Of a DNA stretch of 64,000 nt, positions 25,486 to 36,319 are shown piece by piece. This stretch comes from Agromyces cerinus subsp. cerinus (GTDB lineage: Bacteria; Actinomycetota; Actinomycetes; Actinomycetales; Microbacteriaceae). The stretch is taken from positions 496,001-560,000 of the forward strand of contig NZ_FSRJ01000001.1 of NCBI RefSeq assembly GCF_900142065.1, read 5' to 3'. Each line of letters begins with the position of its first letter. The first letter of the stretch is position 1. Below the pieces are notes generated by a model that was not told the DNA's origin, made no database searches, and saw only the letters and a list, made by a program, of their open reading frames with translations. The position numbers and the translations under genes were made by a program.

Positions 25486-27249
25486 ATGGCTCGAACCACT
25501 CTTCGCGCGGCTGCAGTGCTCGCCGTTTCGACGGCGCTCATGCTGACCGCGTGCACGACCGCACCCGGCGCCGAATCGGGTGACGGCGAACCGCAGACCG
25601 GCGGCACCCTCAAGGTGCTCGCGAACGGCGACGTCGACCACCTCGACCCGCAGCTCGTCTCGTACGTGCCGACCTACAACGTGATGCGCTCGGTGTCGCG
25701 CTCGCTGCTGAGCTACGCGGCCAGCGACGACGCCGCCGAGCGCATCGTGCTCCAGCCCGACCTCGTCGAGGAGGTGCCGACCCCGAGTGCCGACGGACTC
25801 ACCTACACCGTGACCCTCCGCGACGGCGTCACCTGGGGCGCGCCCGACGGCGCCCGCCCGATCGTCGCGAGCGACGTCGCCCGCGGCATCGAGCGACTCT
25901 GCAACCCGCACATCTCGGGCGCCCTGGCCGGCTACTTCCAGGGACTCATCGCCGGCATGGCCGAGTTCTGCACCGGCTTCGCCGCCGTCGCCCCCGAGGT
26001 CGGCCCGATCAAGGAGTACATCGAGGGCAACGAGATCGCCGGCATCCAGACGCCCGACGACCGCACCATCGAGTTCACCCTCGTCGAGCCCGCGAGCGAC
26101 TTCCCGTTCATGCTCTCGCTCGACGCGGCCGACCCGGCGCCGATCGAGGCGCTCGACGCGCTGCCCGACTCGCCCGAATACCGTCGCGGCTTCGTGTCGT
26201 CCGGCCCCTACCAGGTCGCCGAGTACACGCCCGACGCGAAGCTCGTGCTCGAGCGCAACCCCGCGTGGGACCCCGAGAGCGACCCGCTCCGCAAGGCCTA
26301 CGTCGACGGCATCGAGATGACGATGGGCGTCGAGGGCGACGCCGCGATGCAGCAGCTGCAGGCCGGCTCGGCCGACCTGCTGTTCGACCTCTCCCCGAGT
26401 CCCGCGAACATCCAGCAGCTCAAGGCCGCGAACGACGAGAAGTTCTCGACCATGGAGAACGGCGGCGTCGACCAGTTCATGTGGATGAACACCGCGTCGG
26501 CGAACAACGGGGGCGCGCTCACCAAGCTCGAGGTGCGCCAGGCGCTGCAGTACGCGATCGACAAGTCGGCCGTCGTGCAGACCATGGGCGGCGCCGACCT
26601 CGCGGGCGTCACGAACGGCATCTTCGGCCCGGGCATCCTCGGCTACCAGGAGTCCGACCAGTACGCGACCGAGGGCGGCAAGGGCGATCCCGAGAAGGCG
26701 AAGGAGCTCCTCGCCGAGGCGGGCTACCCCGATGGACTCACCCTCAAGATGCCGTACCGCAACGTCGGCACGCAGCCCGACATCGCCCAGACGGTGCAGG
26801 CGAGCCTCGAGCGCGCCGGCATCACCGTCGAGCTGACGCCCGTGCCGCCGACCGACTACTACGCGAACTTCATGACGAACCGCGACAACGCGAGTTCGGG
26901 CGCCTGGGACATCGCGCTCGTCGGCTGGTCGCCCGACTGGCAGGGCGGTGCCGCGCGCAGCGTGTTCCAGCCGCAGTTCGTCTTCGACGGCACGCCCCAG
27001 TCGTACAACTACGTCGACTTCGACAGCGACGCGGCGAACGAGCTCGCAGCCGAGGCCCTCGCCGCGGAGACGCCCGATGAGGCAGCCGATCTCTGGCACC
27101 AGGTCGACGAGGCCGTCATGGCCGACGCGCCGATCGTCAGCATCGCCTACCGGCTGAAGTCGAACTACCACTCGGCCCGCGTCGGCGGATTCGAGCCGTA
27201 CGCCCAGAGCCAGAACGGCGACTGGACGAACGTCTGGCTCACGAAGTAA
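25486..27249 (+). CDS. Peptide ABC transporter substrate-binding lipoprotein (SBP_bac_5)
   Basis: A 587-aa DppA/OppA-type binding protein. The signal peptide ends with a lipobox LTAC (Cys23). The mature protein begins GGTLKVLANGDVDHLDP, typical of the peptide-binding family 5 fold, and contains VTLRDGVTWG and VRQALQYAIDKSAVV. With the ATPase and permease genes downstream it forms a complete peptide importer. Because the operon ends with proline-specific peptidases, the cargo is probably Pro/Hyp-containing peptides (inference). The 5' region 25340-25485 shows no other gene. Confidence 0.92.
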   Translation: MARTTLRAAAVLAVSTALMLTACTTAPGAESGDGEPQTGGTLKVLANGDVDHLDPQLVSYVPTYNVMRSVSRSLLSYAASDDAAERIVLQPDLVEEVPTPSADGLTYTVTLRDGVTWGAPDGARPIVASDVARGIERLCNPHISGALAGYFQGLIAGMAEFCTGFAAVAPEVGPIKEYIEGNEIAGIQTPDDRTIEFTLVEPASDFPFMLSLDAADPAPIEALDALPDSPEYRRGFVSSGPYQVAEYTPDAKLVLERNPAWDPESDPLRKAYVDGIEMTMGVEGDAAMQQLQAGSADLLFDLSPSPANIQQLKAANDEKFSTMENGGVDQFMWMNTASANNGGALTKLEVRQALQYAIDKSAVVQTMGGADLAGVTNGIFGPGILGYQESDQYATEGGKGDPEKAKELLAEAGYPDGLTLKMPYRNVGTQPDIAQTVQASLERAGITVELTPVPPTDYYANFMTNRDNASSGAWDIALVGWSPDWQGGAARSVFQPQFVFDGTPQSYNYVDFDSDAANELAAEALAAETPDEAADLWHQVDEAVMADAPIVSIAYRLKSNYHSARVGGFEPYAQSQNGDWTNVWLTK

Positions 27250-27250
27250 C

Positions 27251-27274
27251 CATCAGCATCATCAGCATCATCAG
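27251..27274 (+). repeat. Short 9-bp tandem repeat CATCAGCAT
   Basis: Two and two-thirds copies of CATCAGCAT directly follow the stop codon of the binding-protein gene. They lie just ahead of the intercistronic stem-loop; no function is apparent. Confidence 0.8.
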
Positions 27275-27278
27275 GTAT

Positions 27279-27306
27279 CCGGCGGCCGGTCTCGGCCGGC
27301 CGCCGG
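27279..27306 (+). terminator. GC-rich stem-loop after the peptide-binding-protein gene
   Basis: CCGGCGGCCGG and CCGGCCGCCGG form an 11-bp perfect stem with a 6-nt loop. As with the Liv-type operon, it lies right after the binding-protein gene and before the other transporter genes, so it probably lowers expression of the latter or protects the upstream mRNA. Confidence 0.65.
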
Positions 27307-27325
27307 GTCAGATCGAGGGAACCCA

Positions 27326-29230
27326 ATGACGATCCTCCTCGACGTGCGCGACCTCGCCGTCGACATCCCCACAGAAGACGGCACCGTGCATGCGGTGCAG
27401 CACGTCTCGTTCGCCGTGAACGAGGGTGAGTTCTTCGGCGTCGTCGGCGAATCCGGCTCCGGAAAGTCCGTGATGGTGCAGTCGATCATGGGCCTCGTGC
27501 CCGGCGCTCGCACCAGCGGCTCCGTGCTGTTCCGCGACCGCGACCTGCTCTCCCTCGCCCCCGAGCAGCTGCGTTCGGTGCGCGGGCGGGAGATCAGCAT
27601 GATCTTCCAGGACCCGCTCTCGAGCCTGCACCCCCAGTACACGGTGGGCTGGCAGATCGTCGAGCAGATCCAGGCGCACGAGAAGGTCAGCGCGAAGGCC
27701 GCGAAGGCGCGCGCGATCGACCTGCTCGACCGGGTGCGCATTCCGGATGCCGCGGCGCGCTTCGACGCCTACCCGCACCAGTTCTCGGGGGGCATGCGAC
27801 AGCGAGTGATGATCGCGATGGGCCTCTCGCTCGGACCGGCGCTCATCATCGCCGACGAGCCCACCACCGCCCTCGACTCGACCGTGCAGGCGCAGATCCT
27901 CGACCTGCTCGGCGAGATGCGCAGCGAGTTCGGCACGACCGTGCTCATGATCAGCCACGACCTCGGCGTGCTCTCGCGCGTCGCCGATCGGGTCATGGTC
28001 ATGTACGGCGGACGTCGCATGGAACTCGGGGCCGCCGATGCGGTGCTGTGCGGACCCGCACACCCCTATACCGCGGGGCTCCTGCGGTCGTCGTCGTTCA
28101 ACCGGGAGCCGGGCACGCCGCTCGTGCCCATCGGGGGGCGCCCGCCGAGCCTGCTCGCACCGCCCGAGGGCTGCGCGTTCCGCGACCGCTGCCCCGACGC
28201 CATGGCGATCTGCGGCTCGAAGCCGCCCGTGCGCCACTACGACGACGGCACCGAGGTGGCCTGCTGGCTCGAGTCGACGCCGGTGGAGCCGGACCCGCCG
28301 GTGCTCCCTCCGCCCAGCCTGCTCGCGAGTCCCGACGACCCCATCGTGAAGGTCGACGGGCTCCGGCTCACGTTCCCGCAGCGTCGCGGGGAGCCGCGCG
28401 TCGTGCTCGACGATATCTCGCTCGAGGTGCGGCGGGGCGAGACGCTCGGCCTCGTGGGTGAGAGCGGCTGCGGCAAGACCACCCTCGCCCGTGCGATCGC
28501 CGGGCTCGTCGCGCCGACCGCGGGCACCGTCGAGTTCGATGGCGCCCCGACGGCGAACCTCGATCGCGCCCAGTGGCGTGATCTGCGTCGCCGGGTGCAG
28601 CTCGTCTTCCAGGACCCGTTCGGCTCGTTGAACCCCCGCCGTCGGGTCGGCTCGATCATCGGCGACCCGTTCCGCATCCACCGGCTCGCGAGCGGTGCCG
28701 AACGACGTGCGAAGGTGCAGGAGCTCATGGAGCTCGTCGGGCTGAACCCCGAGCACTACAACCGCTTCCCGTCGCAGTTCTCGGGCGGGCAGCGGCAGCG
28801 CATCGGCATCGCCCGGGCGCTCGCGTTGAACCCCGAGCTCGTGATCCTCGACGAGCCGGTCTCGGCGCTCGACGTGTCGATCCAGGCGCAGGTGCTCAAC
28901 CTGCTCGACGAGCTGCAGCGCCGGCTCGGCCTCACCTACCTGTTCATCTCCCACGACCTCGCCGTCGTCCGCCACGTCTGCGATCGCATCGCCGTGATGG
29001 AGGGCGGGCGCATCGTCGAGCTCGGCACCGCCGACGAGGTCTGGAACGACCCGCAGCAGCCGTTCACCCGGCGTCTGCTCGCTGCCGCCGCCCCCGAGAT
29101 CCCGAGAGAGCCGCGCGACCGCATCCTGCTGCCGCTGACCGTCACCGGCACCGGCGCGCAACAGCCGGCGGCCGGGCACCCTGCCGCCCAGCACCTCGCC
29201 GACCGCGTCGCCTTGGAGGTCGTCTCGTGA
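27326..29230 (+). CDS. Fused peptide ABC transporter ATPase (DppD-DppF in one chain)
   Basis: A 634-aa protein with two complete nucleotide-binding domains. Domain 1 has Walker A GESGSGKSV at 41-49, signature FSGGMRQRVMIAMGL and Walker B IADEPTTALD, then an oligopeptide-transporter C-terminal Cys motif CAFRDRCPDAMAIC. Domain 2 has Walker A GESGCGKTT near 377, signature FSGGQRQRIGIARAL and Walker B ILDEPVSALD. The pair is encoded separately in Dpp/Opp systems but fused here, a known variant. It provides energy for the adjacent permeases and overlaps the next gene by four bases. Confidence 0.95.
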   Translation: MTILLDVRDLAVDIPTEDGTVHAVQHVSFAVNEGEFFGVVGESGSGKSVMVQSIMGLVPGARTSGSVLFRDRDLLSLAPEQLRSVRGREISMIFQDPLSSLHPQYTVGWQIVEQIQAHEKVSAKAAKARAIDLLDRVRIPDAAARFDAYPHQFSGGMRQRVMIAMGLSLGPALIIADEPTTALDSTVQAQILDLLGEMRSEFGTTVLMISHDLGVLSRVADRVMVMYGGRRMELGAADAVLCGPAHPYTAGLLRSSSFNREPGTPLVPIGGRPPSLLAPPEGCAFRDRCPDAMAICGSKPPVRHYDDGTEVACWLESTPVEPDPPVLPPPSLLASPDDPIVKVDGLRLTFPQRRGEPRVVLDDISLEVRRGETLGLVGESGCGKTTLARAIAGLVAPTAGTVEFDGAPTANLDRAQWRDLRRRVQLVFQDPFGSLNPRRRVGSIIGDPFRIHRLASGAERRAKVQELMELVGLNPEHYNRFPSQFSGGQRQRIGIARALALNPELVILDEPVSALDVSIQAQVLNLLDELQRRLGLTYLFISHDLAVVRHVCDRIAVMEGGRIVELGTADEVWNDPQQPFTRRLLAAAAPEIPREPRDRILLPLTVTGTGAQQPAAGHPAAQHLADRVALEVVS

Positions 29231-30170
29231 GCCTCATGCCCAAGACCCCCGCGGCCGCGGCTCGCGCGTCGACCGAGGTGCAGGCGCGCGGCTCCGGTCG
29301 GCTCACGCTCACCCGGCTGCTGCGCGACCCCGCGAGCATCGCCTCGATGATCGCGATCCTCCTGATCATCGTGTTCGCGCTCTGCGCCCCGCTGATCGCG
29401 GCGTGGACCGGTCACGGCCCGACCGAGCAGTTCCGCGAGACCGGACTCACGCCCGAGGGCATTCCGGTGGGGCCGAACTCCGAGTTCCTGTTCGGCACCG
29501 ACCAGCTCGGCCGCGATGTGCTCGTGCGCCTCGCCTACGGCGCGCAGGTCTCGATCCTCGTCGGCGTGCTCGCCTCGATCGTGGCATCGGTGATCGGCAT
29601 CGCGATCGGCACGATCGCCGGGTTCTCGGGCGGGGTCGTCGACACGGTGCTCAGCCGCACGATGGACCTCGTGATGAGCGTGCCGTTCCTGCTCTGCGCG
29701 ATCGCGCTCGTGTCGGTGCTCGGCCCGAGCCTCAGCCTGTCGATCGCCGTGATCGTGTTCTTCAGCTGGACCGGACTCGCCCGCGTCATCCGCGGCCAGG
29801 TGCTCGCCCTCCGCCACCGCGAGTTCGTCGAGGCGGCCCGCTCCCTCGGCGCCTCGCGCACCTCGATCATGTTCCGCGACATCCTGCCCAACCTGGTCGT
29901 GCCGATCATCGTCTACACGACGCTCATGATCCCGGCGGCGATCGTGTTCGAGGCGACGCTCTCGTTCCTCGGCCTCGGCATCGTGCCGCCCACACCCAGC
30001 TGGGGCAACATGCTGGCGGATGCCGCGAACGGCTCCCTCTACCTCGTGGCGTGGTGGATGGTCGTCGTGCCGGGCGGCGCCCTGCTCGCGCTGACCCTCG
30101 CGTTCAACCTGCTCGGCGACGGTCTCCGCGACGCCCTCGATCCCGCCGCCGTCTCGAAGGGCAAGCGCGC

Positions 30171-30174
<4 letters not shown>
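29227..30174 (+). CDS. Peptide ABC transporter permease, DppC type
   Basis: A 315-aa inner-membrane permease with a cytoplasmic N-terminus, a first membrane helix near residue 40, an exposed loop with [19 protein letters not shown], then the five-helix binding-protein-dependent transport domain. The EAA loop is [20 protein letters not shown]. The GTG start overlaps the ATPase stop. Gene order ATPase-C-B is reversed relative to the classical B-C-D-F order. Confidence 0.93.
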
Positions 30175-31132
<958 letters not shown>

Positions 31133-31136
<4 letters not shown>

Positions 31137-32434
31137 GCGCCGCCTGGTATCCCATCGGAAAGGATGTCGCGGCCCGCGAGCTGTGGCTCGACGTGCCGCT
31201 CGACTGGGCCGCCCCCGAGGGGCCGACGATCCGCATCTTCGCGCGAGAGCTCGTCGACGCGGCTCGCCGCGACGAGCAGCTTCCGGTGCTCGTCTACCTG
31301 CAGGGCGGACCGGGCGGCAAGTCGCCGAGGCCGCTCGGCCGCGACGGGTTCCTCGACGAGGCGCTCGCCCGGTTCCGGGTGGTGCTGCCCGACCAGCGGG
31401 GCACCGGTCGATCGACCCCGCTCGAGGGGCGGCAGCTCGAGGGGCTCACCGCCGACGAATCGGCGCGGATCCTCGCGCTGCACCGCGCCGACTCGATCGT
31501 GCGCGACCTCGAGGCGCTCCGTCACGTCCACTACGACGGCACGCCGTGGTGGACGCTCGGCCAGAGCTACGGCGGTTTCCTGACGCTGCACTACCTCTCG
31601 GTCGCGCCCGAGGCGATCACGGCCTCGGCGATCACCGGCGGTCTGCCGAGCCTCGACCCCTCGGCCGACGGCGTCTACGCTCGCACCTTCCCCCGCGTGC
31701 GGGCGAAGAACCGCCGATTCGCCGAGCGGCTGCCGCACCTGGCCGAGCGCATCGCCCGGGTCGCCGACCTGCTCGACGCCGGCGATGTGCGCCTGCCCGA
31801 CGGCGACCGGCTCACCGTGCACCGGTTGCAGACGCTCGGCTTCGACTTCGGCATGGCTCCGGGCTTCGACCGGGTGCACTGGGTGTTCGACGAGGCGTTC
31901 GCCGACGCCGGCGAGACCGTCATCAGCGAGACGTTCCTGTCGACCGTCGGCGCACTCACCGCGTTCGACCGCAACCCGCTCTTCATCGCCCTGCAGGAGA
32001 GCATCTACGGGCCGGGACCCACCGCCTGGGCGGCCGAACGGGCACGCGCCGAGCACCCCGACTTCGCCTCCGACGCCCGCCCGCTGCTCTTCACCGGCGA
32101 GATGGTCTTCCCGTGGATGTTCGACGAGGTGCGGGCGCTGCGCGGCTTCCGTGCGGGCGTCGAGCGGCTCGCCGAGACCGATCGGCCGATCGCCTTGTAC
32201 GACCACGCCGGGCTCGCGGCGAACGCGGTGCCCGTCGAGGCGGTCGTCTACCTCGACGACATGTACGTCGACGCCGCGATCTCGCTCGACACCGTCGAGC
32301 GGGTGGGCGGCCTCGAAGCCTGGACCACCAACGAGTTCGAGCACGACGGACTGCACACCGGAAAGGTCGCCGGGCGCCTGTTCGACGCCCTCGACCGGCG
32401 CGTCGCCGGCTCGGCCCACGCTCCGCGCGCGTGA
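31133..32434 (+). CDS. Alpha/beta hydrolase, proline iminopeptidase-like (S33)
   Basis: A 433-aa cytosolic hydrolase. YLQGGPGGKSPRP supplies the GGPG oxyanion-hole motif of the prolyl aminopeptidase family, and the nucleophile Ser is in GQSYGGF near residue 145. At 433 aa it has the larger cap of the Xanthomonas/actinobacterial type. These enzymes release N-terminal proline or hydroxyproline from peptides. The ATGA overlap with the DppB-type permease gene is strong evidence that imported peptides are its substrates. Confidence 0.87.
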
Positions 32435-32457
32435 CCGCGCACCTGAAAGGACCCGGA

Positions 32458-33984
32458 ATGACCGAACCGACCCACGCCCACCCCCACGCGCACCAGGGCG
32501 ACCACGGCGAGGGAGCGGCATCCTCGATGCCGGCTCCGGCCGAACGCGACCCGCGGATGCCGCGACTCGCGCAGTCGCCGGGGTTCAACGCGTCCATGCG
32601 GAGCGGCTGGGGCACGCCCGTGCGCACTCCCGTGATCCCGACGGGCGCCGCGCTCGCCGCGCACCACCACCGCGCCCGGCTCGCCGAAGCCCTGCCGGGC
32701 CGCACCATCGCCGTCGCAGCCGGCCGCGCACCGGTGCGCGCCAACGACACGAGCTTCGAGTTCCGCGCCGACAGCGACTTCCTGTGGCTCCTCGGCTGCG
32801 GCATCGAGGATGCGGTGCTCGTGATCGACTCGGTCCCGGGCGGCCACGACGCCACGCTCTACCTGCCCGCGCCCTTCCGGCCCGGCGACGACGGCTTCCA
32901 CAACGACCCGCTCCGGGGCGAGCTGTGGGTCGGGCCGATGCCCGGCCTCGCAGAGTACGCCGAGGCGCTCGACGTGCGCACCCGCCGCATCGAGGAGCTC
33001 GTGCTGGGCGACGACACCCTCGTCGTCGGTGCGCCGACCCCGGTCGGGCCGGCCGCCGCTGCGCTCGCCGCGAACCCGCGCTCGGCCGACCTCAAGCGCG
33101 TGCTCGCAGAACTCCGCATGATCAAGGACGAGTGGGAGCTCGCCGAGCTCGCGGCCGCCGTCGCCTCGACCGAGCAGGGCTTCGCCGCGATGGCGCGCGA
33201 ACTTTCCTCGGCCATCGAGTGGGGCGGCGAGCGGTGGCTCCAGGGCACCTTCGACCGCCACGCGCGCATGGTCGGCAACGGCCCTGGCTATGCGTCGATC
33301 GTCGGCTCCGGCGCCCACGCGCCGATCCTGCACTGGGTGCGCGCCGACGGCGCCATCAGCCCCGAAGAGCTGCTGCTGCTCGACGTCGGCGTCGAGCGAC
33401 GGTCGGGGTACACGGCCGACGTCACGCGCACCATCCCGGCCGGCGGCACGTTCACCTCGGCGCAGCGCGCCGTGCACGACCTCGTCGAGGCGTCGCACCG
33501 CGCCGGACTCGCGGCCGTCGGCCCCGGCCGGCCGTGGTCGGACTTCCACGTCGCGAGCATGGAGGTCATCGCGCGGGGCCTGCACGACTGGGGCATGCTG
33601 CCGGTCTCGGTCGACGAGGCGCTCGCCCCCGACGGGCAGCAGCACCGCCGCTACCTCGTGTGCGGCGTGGGGCACCACCTCGGCATCGACGTGCACGACT
33701 GCGCGGGCTCGAGCTACGCCGCCTACCAGGGCGCCGTGATGCAGCCGGGCATGGCGCTGACCGTCGAGCCCGGTCTCTACTTCCACGCCTTCGACGAGAC
33801 GGTGCCGCCCGAGCTCCGCGGCCTCGGCGTGCGCATCGAGGACGACCTCGTCGTGACGGAGACGGGCCACGACGTGCTCTCCAGCGGAATCCCGATCGAC
33901 GCTGCTGGGCTCGAGGCCTGGCTGGCGACGGCGCGTTCGGGGGAGCCCCTGCCAGCCGCCGCGGACGCGGCGTCCGGACGCTGA
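32458..33984 (+). CDS. Xaa-Pro aminopeptidase (aminopeptidase P, M24B)
   Basis: A 508-aa metallopeptidase that removes an N-terminal residue preceding proline. The first ~60 residues are a His-rich extension (HAHPHAHQGDHGE). An AMP_N domain follows, with FEFRADSDFLWLLGC, then the pita-bread catalytic domain. Its metal ligands are Asp in LLDVGVERRSGYTADVTRT, His in GVGHHLGIDVHD, Glu in VEPGLYF and Glu in RIEDDLVVT. The last gene of the peptide operon, it starts 23 nt after the iminopeptidase with GAAAGGA upstream. Together the two enzymes would degrade Xaa-Pro-Xaa peptides fully. The extension may bind metal. Confidence 0.92.
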   Translation: MTEPTHAHPHAHQGDHGEGAASSMPAPAERDPRMPRLAQSPGFNASMRSGWGTPVRTPVIPTGAALAAHHHRARLAEALPGRTIAVAAGRAPVRANDTSFEFRADSDFLWLLGCGIEDAVLVIDSVPGGHDATLYLPAPFRPGDDGFHNDPLRGELWVGPMPGLAEYAEALDVRTRRIEELVLGDDTLVVGAPTPVGPAAAALAANPRSADLKRVLAELRMIKDEWELAELAAAVASTEQGFAAMARELSSAIEWGGERWLQGTFDRHARMVGNGPGYASIVGSGAHAPILHWVRADGAISPEELLLLDVGVERRSGYTADVTRTIPAGGTFTSAQRAVHDLVEASHRAGLAAVGPGRPWSDFHVASMEVIARGLHDWGMLPVSVDEALAPDGQQHRRYLVCGVGHHLGIDVHDCAGSSYAAYQGAVMQPGMALTVEPGLYFHAFDETVPPELRGLGVRIEDDLVVTETGHDVLSSGIPIDAAGLEAWLATARSGEPLPAAADAASGR

Positions 33985-34193
33985 CCGAGGCCGACGCCCT
34001 CGCCGGCGACCGGTGCCGGGACGCTCGGCACGGTCCGATTCTCGTTTCGGCGCGGAATCTGCAAGAATGATCAGTCGAGTTCTGTATCGCCCGACCCTCT
34101 ATCAGGCGCGCAGAACCCCTTTGAGCTTCCGCCGAGTGTGCACCCCACGCTCACGGCTGTCAGTTCGCCAACTCACAACATTTCAGGAGAATT

Positions 34194-34601
34194 GTGGCTG
34201 TCAAGATTCGTCTCAAGCGTCTCGGCAAGATCCGTGCGCCGTACTACCGCATCGTCGTCGCCGACTCGCGCACCAAGCGCGACGGTCGCGTGATCGAGGA
34301 GATCGGCAAGTACCACCCCACCCAGAACCCCTCGTTCATCGAGGTCGACTCCGACCGTGCGCAGTACTGGCTCTCCGTCGGCGCGCAGCCGACCGAGCAG
34401 GTCGCGGCGATCCTCAAGCTCACGGGCGACTGGGGCAAGTTCAAGGGCGACAAGAACGCCGTCTCGACCGTTCAGGTCGCGGAGCCGAAGGCCGCCTTCG
34501 TCGCCGACGAGAAGAAGAAGCCGGTGCTGAAGCCCAAGGCCGAGAAGCCTGCGGCCAAGGTCGAAGAGGCTCCCGCCGAGACCGCGACGGACGAGGCGTA
34601 A
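34194..34601 (+). CDS. rpsP: 30S ribosomal protein S16
   Basis: 135-aa S16. The conserved start [21 protein letters not shown] is followed by a standard ~85-residue body and then a Lys/Ala/Glu-rich C-terminal tail of about 45 residues, as in other actinobacteria. The GTG start follows AGGAGAA. First gene of the rpsP-khpA-rimM-trmD operon. The 34060-34193 leader has no clear hairpin; a promoter is likely around 34060-34070 but I could not fix its hexamers. Confidence 0.97.
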   Translation: MAVKIRLKRLGKIRAPYYRIVVADSRTKRDGRVIEEIGKYHPTQNPSFIEVDSDRAQYWLSVGAQPTEQVAAILKLTGDWGKFKGDKNAVSTVQVAEPKAAFVADEKKKPVLKPKAEKPAAKVEEAPAETATDEA

Positions 34602-34605
34602 AGCC

Positions 34606-34842
34606 TTGCTCCAGTCCGCGCTCGAACACCTCGTCAAGGGGATCGTCGATCACCCTGACGAAGTGAAGGTCGTCTCCGCGTCGAGCGCACGTGGCGAGGT
34701 CCTCGAGGTTCATGTGAACCCCGAGGACCTCGGTCGCGTGATCGGCCGCGCCGGCCGCACCGCGAAGGCGCTCCGCACGCTCGTCACCGCTCTCGCCGAC
34801 GGCCGCCGCGTTCGCGTCGACGTCGTCGACACCGACGACTGA
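34606..34842 (+). CDS. khpA: KH-domain RNA-binding protein KhpA
   Basis: A 78-aa single KH domain with the GxxG loop in VIGRAGRTAKALRT. KhpA is a small RNA chaperone, in other Gram-positives partnered with KhpB. It starts at a TTG codon 4 nt after rpsP, which is unusual but keeps the full conserved N-terminus (LQSALEHLVKGIVDHPDEV). Strictly conserved in this operon position. Confidence 0.93.
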   Translation: MLQSALEHLVKGIVDHPDEVKVVSASSARGEVLEVHVNPEDLGRVIGRAGRTAKALRTLVTALADGRRVRVDVVDTDD

Positions 34843-34843
34843 C

Positions 34844-35479
34844 GTGGCCGACACCTCAGGGACACAGCTCCGGGTCGGGCGCCTGCTGAAGGCGCACGGC
34901 CTGAAGGGCGCCATCAAGATCGAGCTCTACACCGACGACCCCGATCGGCGCTTCGTGCCGGGTGCGGAGTTCTCGCTGCAGGTGCCCGGCGATTCGCCGT
35001 GGCACGGCAAGAGCCTGAAGCTCCGCGAGCTCCGCTGGTACAACGGGCACGCCGTCGGATTCTTCGAGGGCGTCGACGACCGCACCGAGGCCGAGGGCCT
35101 CGCGAAGGCGATCCTCTGGGTCTCCCACGTCGAAGAAGAGGCTCAGGAAGACGACGCCTGGTACGACCACCAGCTCATCGGCCTCGCGGTCATGCGCGAC
35201 GGCGAGCGGGTGGGCGAGGTGTCGCACGTCGAGCACTTCCCCGCGCAAGACCTGCTGATCGTCAAGACCGGCAGCGGCGAGGTCATGGTGCCGTTCGTCG
35301 CGGCCATCGTGCCCGAGGTCGATCTCGCTGCGGGCACGGTCACCGTCACGCCGCCCCCGGGGCTCTTCGAGGAGCTTCCCGAGGTCGAGGCGACGGTCGA
35401 GGCCGCTCCGGCAGCCACCTCCGTCGAGACCGCCGAGACGGATGCCGCGGCGCCCGCCGAGGCCGATCGCGACGAGTAG
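34844..35479 (+). CDS. rimM: Ribosome maturation factor RimM
   Basis: A 211-aa 16S rRNA-processing factor acting on the 30S head. The N-terminal RimM beta-barrel ([25 protein letters not shown]) is followed by a PRC-barrel domain ([27 protein letters not shown]) and a 45-residue Ala/Glu-rich tail. The GTG start is 1 nt after the khpA stop. Confidence 0.95.
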   Translation: MADTSGTQLRVGRLLKAHGLKGAIKIELYTDDPDRRFVPGAEFSLQVPGDSPWHGKSLKLRELRWYNGHAVGFFEGVDDRTEAEGLAKAILWVSHVEEEAQEDDAWYDHQLIGLAVMRDGERVGEVSHVEHFPAQDLLIVKTGSGEVMVPFVAAIVPEVDLAAGTVTVTPPPGLFEELPEVEATVEAAPAATSVETAETDAAAPAEADRDE

Positions 35480-35486
35480 TCCGCCG

Positions 35487-36176
35487 ATGCGCGTAGACAT
35501 CGTCACGATCTTCCCCGAGTTCTTCTCGGTGCTCGACCTGTCGCTGCTCGGCAAGGCGCGCCAGTCGGGCCTCATCGAGGTGACGGCGCACGATCTGCGC
35601 GACGCCACCCACGACCGTCACCGCACGGTCGACGACACTCCGTACGGCGGCGGCGCCGGCATGGTCATGAAGCCCGAGCCGTGGGGCGAGGCGATCGACG
35701 GCATCGTGGGCGACGGGGCATCCGATGCCCTGCTCATCGTGCCGTCGCCCGCCGGCGAGCCCTTCACCCAGCAGATCGCCCGCGAACTGGCCGCCGAAGA
35801 GCACCTCGTGTTCGCCTGCGGCCGGTACGAGGGCATCGACCAGCGCGTCGTCGACCACTACGCGACCCGCATGCGCGTGCGCCTCATCAGCCTCGGCGAC
35901 TACGTGCTGAACGGCGGCGAGGTCGCCGTGATGGCGATGATCGAGGCCGCCGGCCGTCTCGTGCCGGGCGTCGTCGGCAACCCCGAGAGCCTCGTCGAGG
36001 AGTCCCACGAAGACGGCCTGCTCGAGTATCCGAGCTACACCAAGCCGTCCTCGTGGCGCGGCCTCGAGGTGCCGCCGGTGCTCCTCTCGGGCAACCACGG
36101 TGCGATCGCCGCGTGGCGGCGCGAGCAGCAGATCGAGCGCACGCGGCGCGTCCGCCCCGAACTGCTCGGCGAGTAG
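35487..36176 (+). CDS. trmD: tRNA (guanine-37-N1)-methyltransferase TrmD
   Basis: A 229-aa SPOUT methyltransferase that makes m1G37 in tRNAs, preventing +1 frameshifts. Key motifs: IFPEFF at the N-terminus, [15 protein letters not shown] near residue 50, and the trefoil-knot SAM site [30 protein letters not shown] is the standard start, so the ATG at 35487 is chosen over the longer frame. Last gene of the S16 operon. Confidence 0.96.
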   Translation: MRVDIVTIFPEFFSVLDLSLLGKARQSGLIEVTAHDLRDATHDRHRTVDDTPYGGGAGMVMKPEPWGEAIDGIVGDGASDALLIVPSPAGEPFTQQIARELAAEEHLVFACGRYEGIDQRVVDHYATRMRVRLISLGDYVLNGGEVAVMAMIEAAGRLVPGVVGNPESLVEESHEDGLLEYPSYTKPSSWRGLEVPPVLLSGNHGAIAAWRREQQIERTRRVRPELLGE

Positions 36177-36217
36177 CAGCACCGAGACCCACCGGGTGCG
36201 CCCGGCGTGAGCCAGTC

Positions 36218-36271
36218 TTCACCTGCCGGAAACACGCGGGTGCGGTGCGCGAAACACGCCCTCCCTAGCGT
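36218..36271 (+). promoter_or_regulatory. GlnR-type box and -10 of the cbiX-mobA-moeA operon
   Basis: TTCAC-n6-GAAAC-n6-GTGCG-n6-GAAAC (36218-36255), four 5-mers at exact 11-bp spacing, followed after 10 nt by -10 TAGCGT (36266-36271). This matches the published actinobacterial GlnR layout gTnAc-n6-GaAAc repeated twice. The same arrangement, with the same 10-nt gap, is found before narK, nirB and nirD. Confidence 0.75.
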
Positions 36272-36319
36272 CGAACCGGCGGGTGAGACCGGGTTCCCGC
36301 CGGAAAGCGCGGGTTGCAC

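Noticed and set aside
23377..27171. A 1264-codon open frame on the minus strand
   Set aside because: Only the part up to 24363 is a real gene. The rest is the antisense frame of the OCD and peptide-binding-protein genes, low in complexity and rich in Arg/Val/Gly, as expected for high-GC shadow frames.
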